The translations under genes and the position numbers were made by a program. DNA of 33,055 bases from Nocardioides sp. R-C-SC26. GTDB taxonomy: Bacteria > Actinomycetota > Actinomycetes > Propionibacteriales > Nocardioidaceae. The notes beneath the pieces were generated by a model. The model did no database searches. It was not told the origin of the DNA and saw only the letters and a list, made by a program, of their open reading frames with translations. This document shows, piece after piece, positions 32,332 through 33,055 of the stretch (its first letter is position 1; each line of letters opens with the position of its first letter). Location: assembly GCF_021246465.1 (NCBI RefSeq), contig NZ_JAHRHK010000008.1:77582-110636 (forward strand), written 5' to 3'.

Positions 32332-33055
32332 GTGTCTCTGACCCTGGCGATCGTGATCGCCGTCGTGGTGATCGCGCTCGTCTTCGACTACACCAACGGC
32401 TTCCACGACGCGGCGAACGCGATCGCGACGTCGGTCTCCACCCGCGCACTCACCCCGCGCATCGCGCTGATCCTCGCCGCGGTGATGAACTTCATCGGGG
32501 CTCTGCTGGGCCAGGAGGTGGCCAAGACCGTCCAGGACGTGATCTCACCACCCCAGACCGATCACGGGCTGATCATCGTGATGGCGGGCCTGATCGGCGC
32601 CATCACCTGGAACCTGATCACCTGGTGGTTCGGGCTGCCGTCCTCGTCCTCCCACGCCCTGATCGGTGGCCTGGTGGGCGCCGCGATCGGCGGCTCGGCA
32701 TCGGTCGACTGGGACAAGATCGTGCAGAAGGTCCTGATCCCGATGGTGGTCTCGCCGCTCTTCGGGTTCGCCGCCGCCTTCGCGGTGATGCTCTCGTTCA
32801 TGTGGATCTTCCGTCGCGCGAACCCGCACAAGGCACAGCGCGGCTTCCGGATGATGCAGACGGTCTCCGCCGCGGCGATGGCGCTGGGCCACGGCCTGCA
32901 GGACGCTCAGAAGACGATGGGCGTCATCTTCCTGGCGCTGCTCACCGGCGGCTACGCCGCCGAGGGCGACGGGCTCCCGCTGTGGGTCGTCCTGGCCGCG
33001 GCAGGCGCGATCTCCGCCGGCACCCTCCCCCGCCGGGGGGGCGCGCAGGGGGGGG
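32332..33055 (+). CDS. pitA: PiT-family inorganic phosphate transporter, 3' truncated by window
   Basis: Partial gene, 241 codons visible of an expected ~330-400. A low-affinity, proton- or metal-phosphate-coupled permease of the inner membrane. The family signature FDYTNGFHDAANAIATSVSTRAL is at the N-terminus; the second conserved part GLPSSSSHALIGGLVGAAIGG and the later AAAMALGHGLQDAQKTMGVIF are also present, with at least six hydrophobic helices. The GTG at 32332 has AAGGAAAG upstream, partly within the DUF47 gene. After AISAGT (near 33020) the family normally continues YAGGWRI; here the reading gives a G/C-homopolymer sequence, probably bad terminal bases. Confidence 0.93.
   Translation, partial: MSLTLAIVIAVVVIALVFDYTNGFHDAANAIATSVSTRALTPRIALILAAVMNFIGALLGQEVAKTVQDVISPPQTDHGLIIVMAGLIGAITWNLITWWFGLPSSSSHALIGGLVGAAIGGSASVDWDKIVQKVLIPMVVSPLFGFAAAFAVMLSFMWIFRRANPHKAQRGFRMMQTVSAAAMALGHGLQDAQKTMGVIFLALLTGGYAAEGDGLPLWVVLAAAGAISAGTLPRRGGAQGG

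Noticed and set aside
1..33055. tRNA or rRNA genes, insertion sequences, prophage
   Set aside because: All gaps are under 300 bp. None shows a tRNA cloverleaf or 3' CCA context, and no transposase, integrase or terminal repeats were seen.

Overview
The window is about 33 kb of very GC-rich (roughly 70%), gene-dense actinobacterial chromosome. Gene content (mycothiol synthase MshD, CarD, an LpqE-like lipoprotein, SenX3/RegX3, GpmA, actinobacterial IspD/IspF/CysS/RlmB) and many starts lying 6-7 nt after a TAnnnT element (a leaderless pattern) point to Actinobacteria. Protein style and intergenic repeats suggest Nocardioides or a close relative; that genus call is inference. I see no rRNA, tRNA, CRISPR array, transposase or phage gene. 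It reads as core and near-core chromosome.

Region 1 (1-6.8 kb, minus strand): a high-affinity 'branched-chain amino acid type' ABC importer operon. Two tandem paralogous lipoprotein receptors are followed by a fused LivH-LivM permease, the ATPases LivG and LivF, and the start of a further secreted protein. Nearly all junctions overlap by a few bases. Upstream is a 22-bp palindrome close to the published KstR (steroid catabolism repressor) consensus, so the substrate may not be an amino acid.

Region 2 (7.0-16.6 kb): rlmB and cysS (minus), a secreted C39-like peptidase (plus), a short-chain dehydrogenase-like protein with an altered active site, a membrane-anchored molybdopterin oxidoreductase, ispF, an orphan nirD, ispD, a degenerate IspD-like protein and carD. 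The carD/ispD/ispF/cysS/rlmB set matches the conserved actinobacterial cluster, but it is split by insertions and strand changes. Convergent gene pairs are separated by conspicuous hairpins.

Region 3 (16.7-22 kb): a UbiA-family prenyltransferase, an LpqE-like lipoprotein, gpmA, then phoU divergent from senX3-regX3. A three-unit, 11-bp-periodic PHO/RegX3 box lies between phoU and senX3.

Region 4 (22-25.5 kb): redox, iron and thiol genes: a YgfZ-type folate-binding Fe-S protein and a Fur-family regulator (overlapping), a nitrobindin-like heme protein, a DsrE-like protein and mshD.

Region 5 (25.6-29.2 kb): a translationally coupled pair of unrecognised membrane proteins (coiled coil, then a two-helix hairpin, then a shared beta-rich C-terminal domain), and a hormone-sensitive-lipase-type esterase. 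The pair is the best candidate here for something undescribed.

Region 6 (29.2-33 kb): ppk1 behind a PHO box, then a DUF47/PhoU-like protein and a PiT phosphate permease cut by the window end. With phoU-senX3-regX3 this makes much of the right half a phosphate sensing, storage and uptake neighbourhood. Both extreme ends of the window turn into G/C homopolymer, and the PiT reading frame loses its expected sequence there, suggesting unreliable terminal bases.
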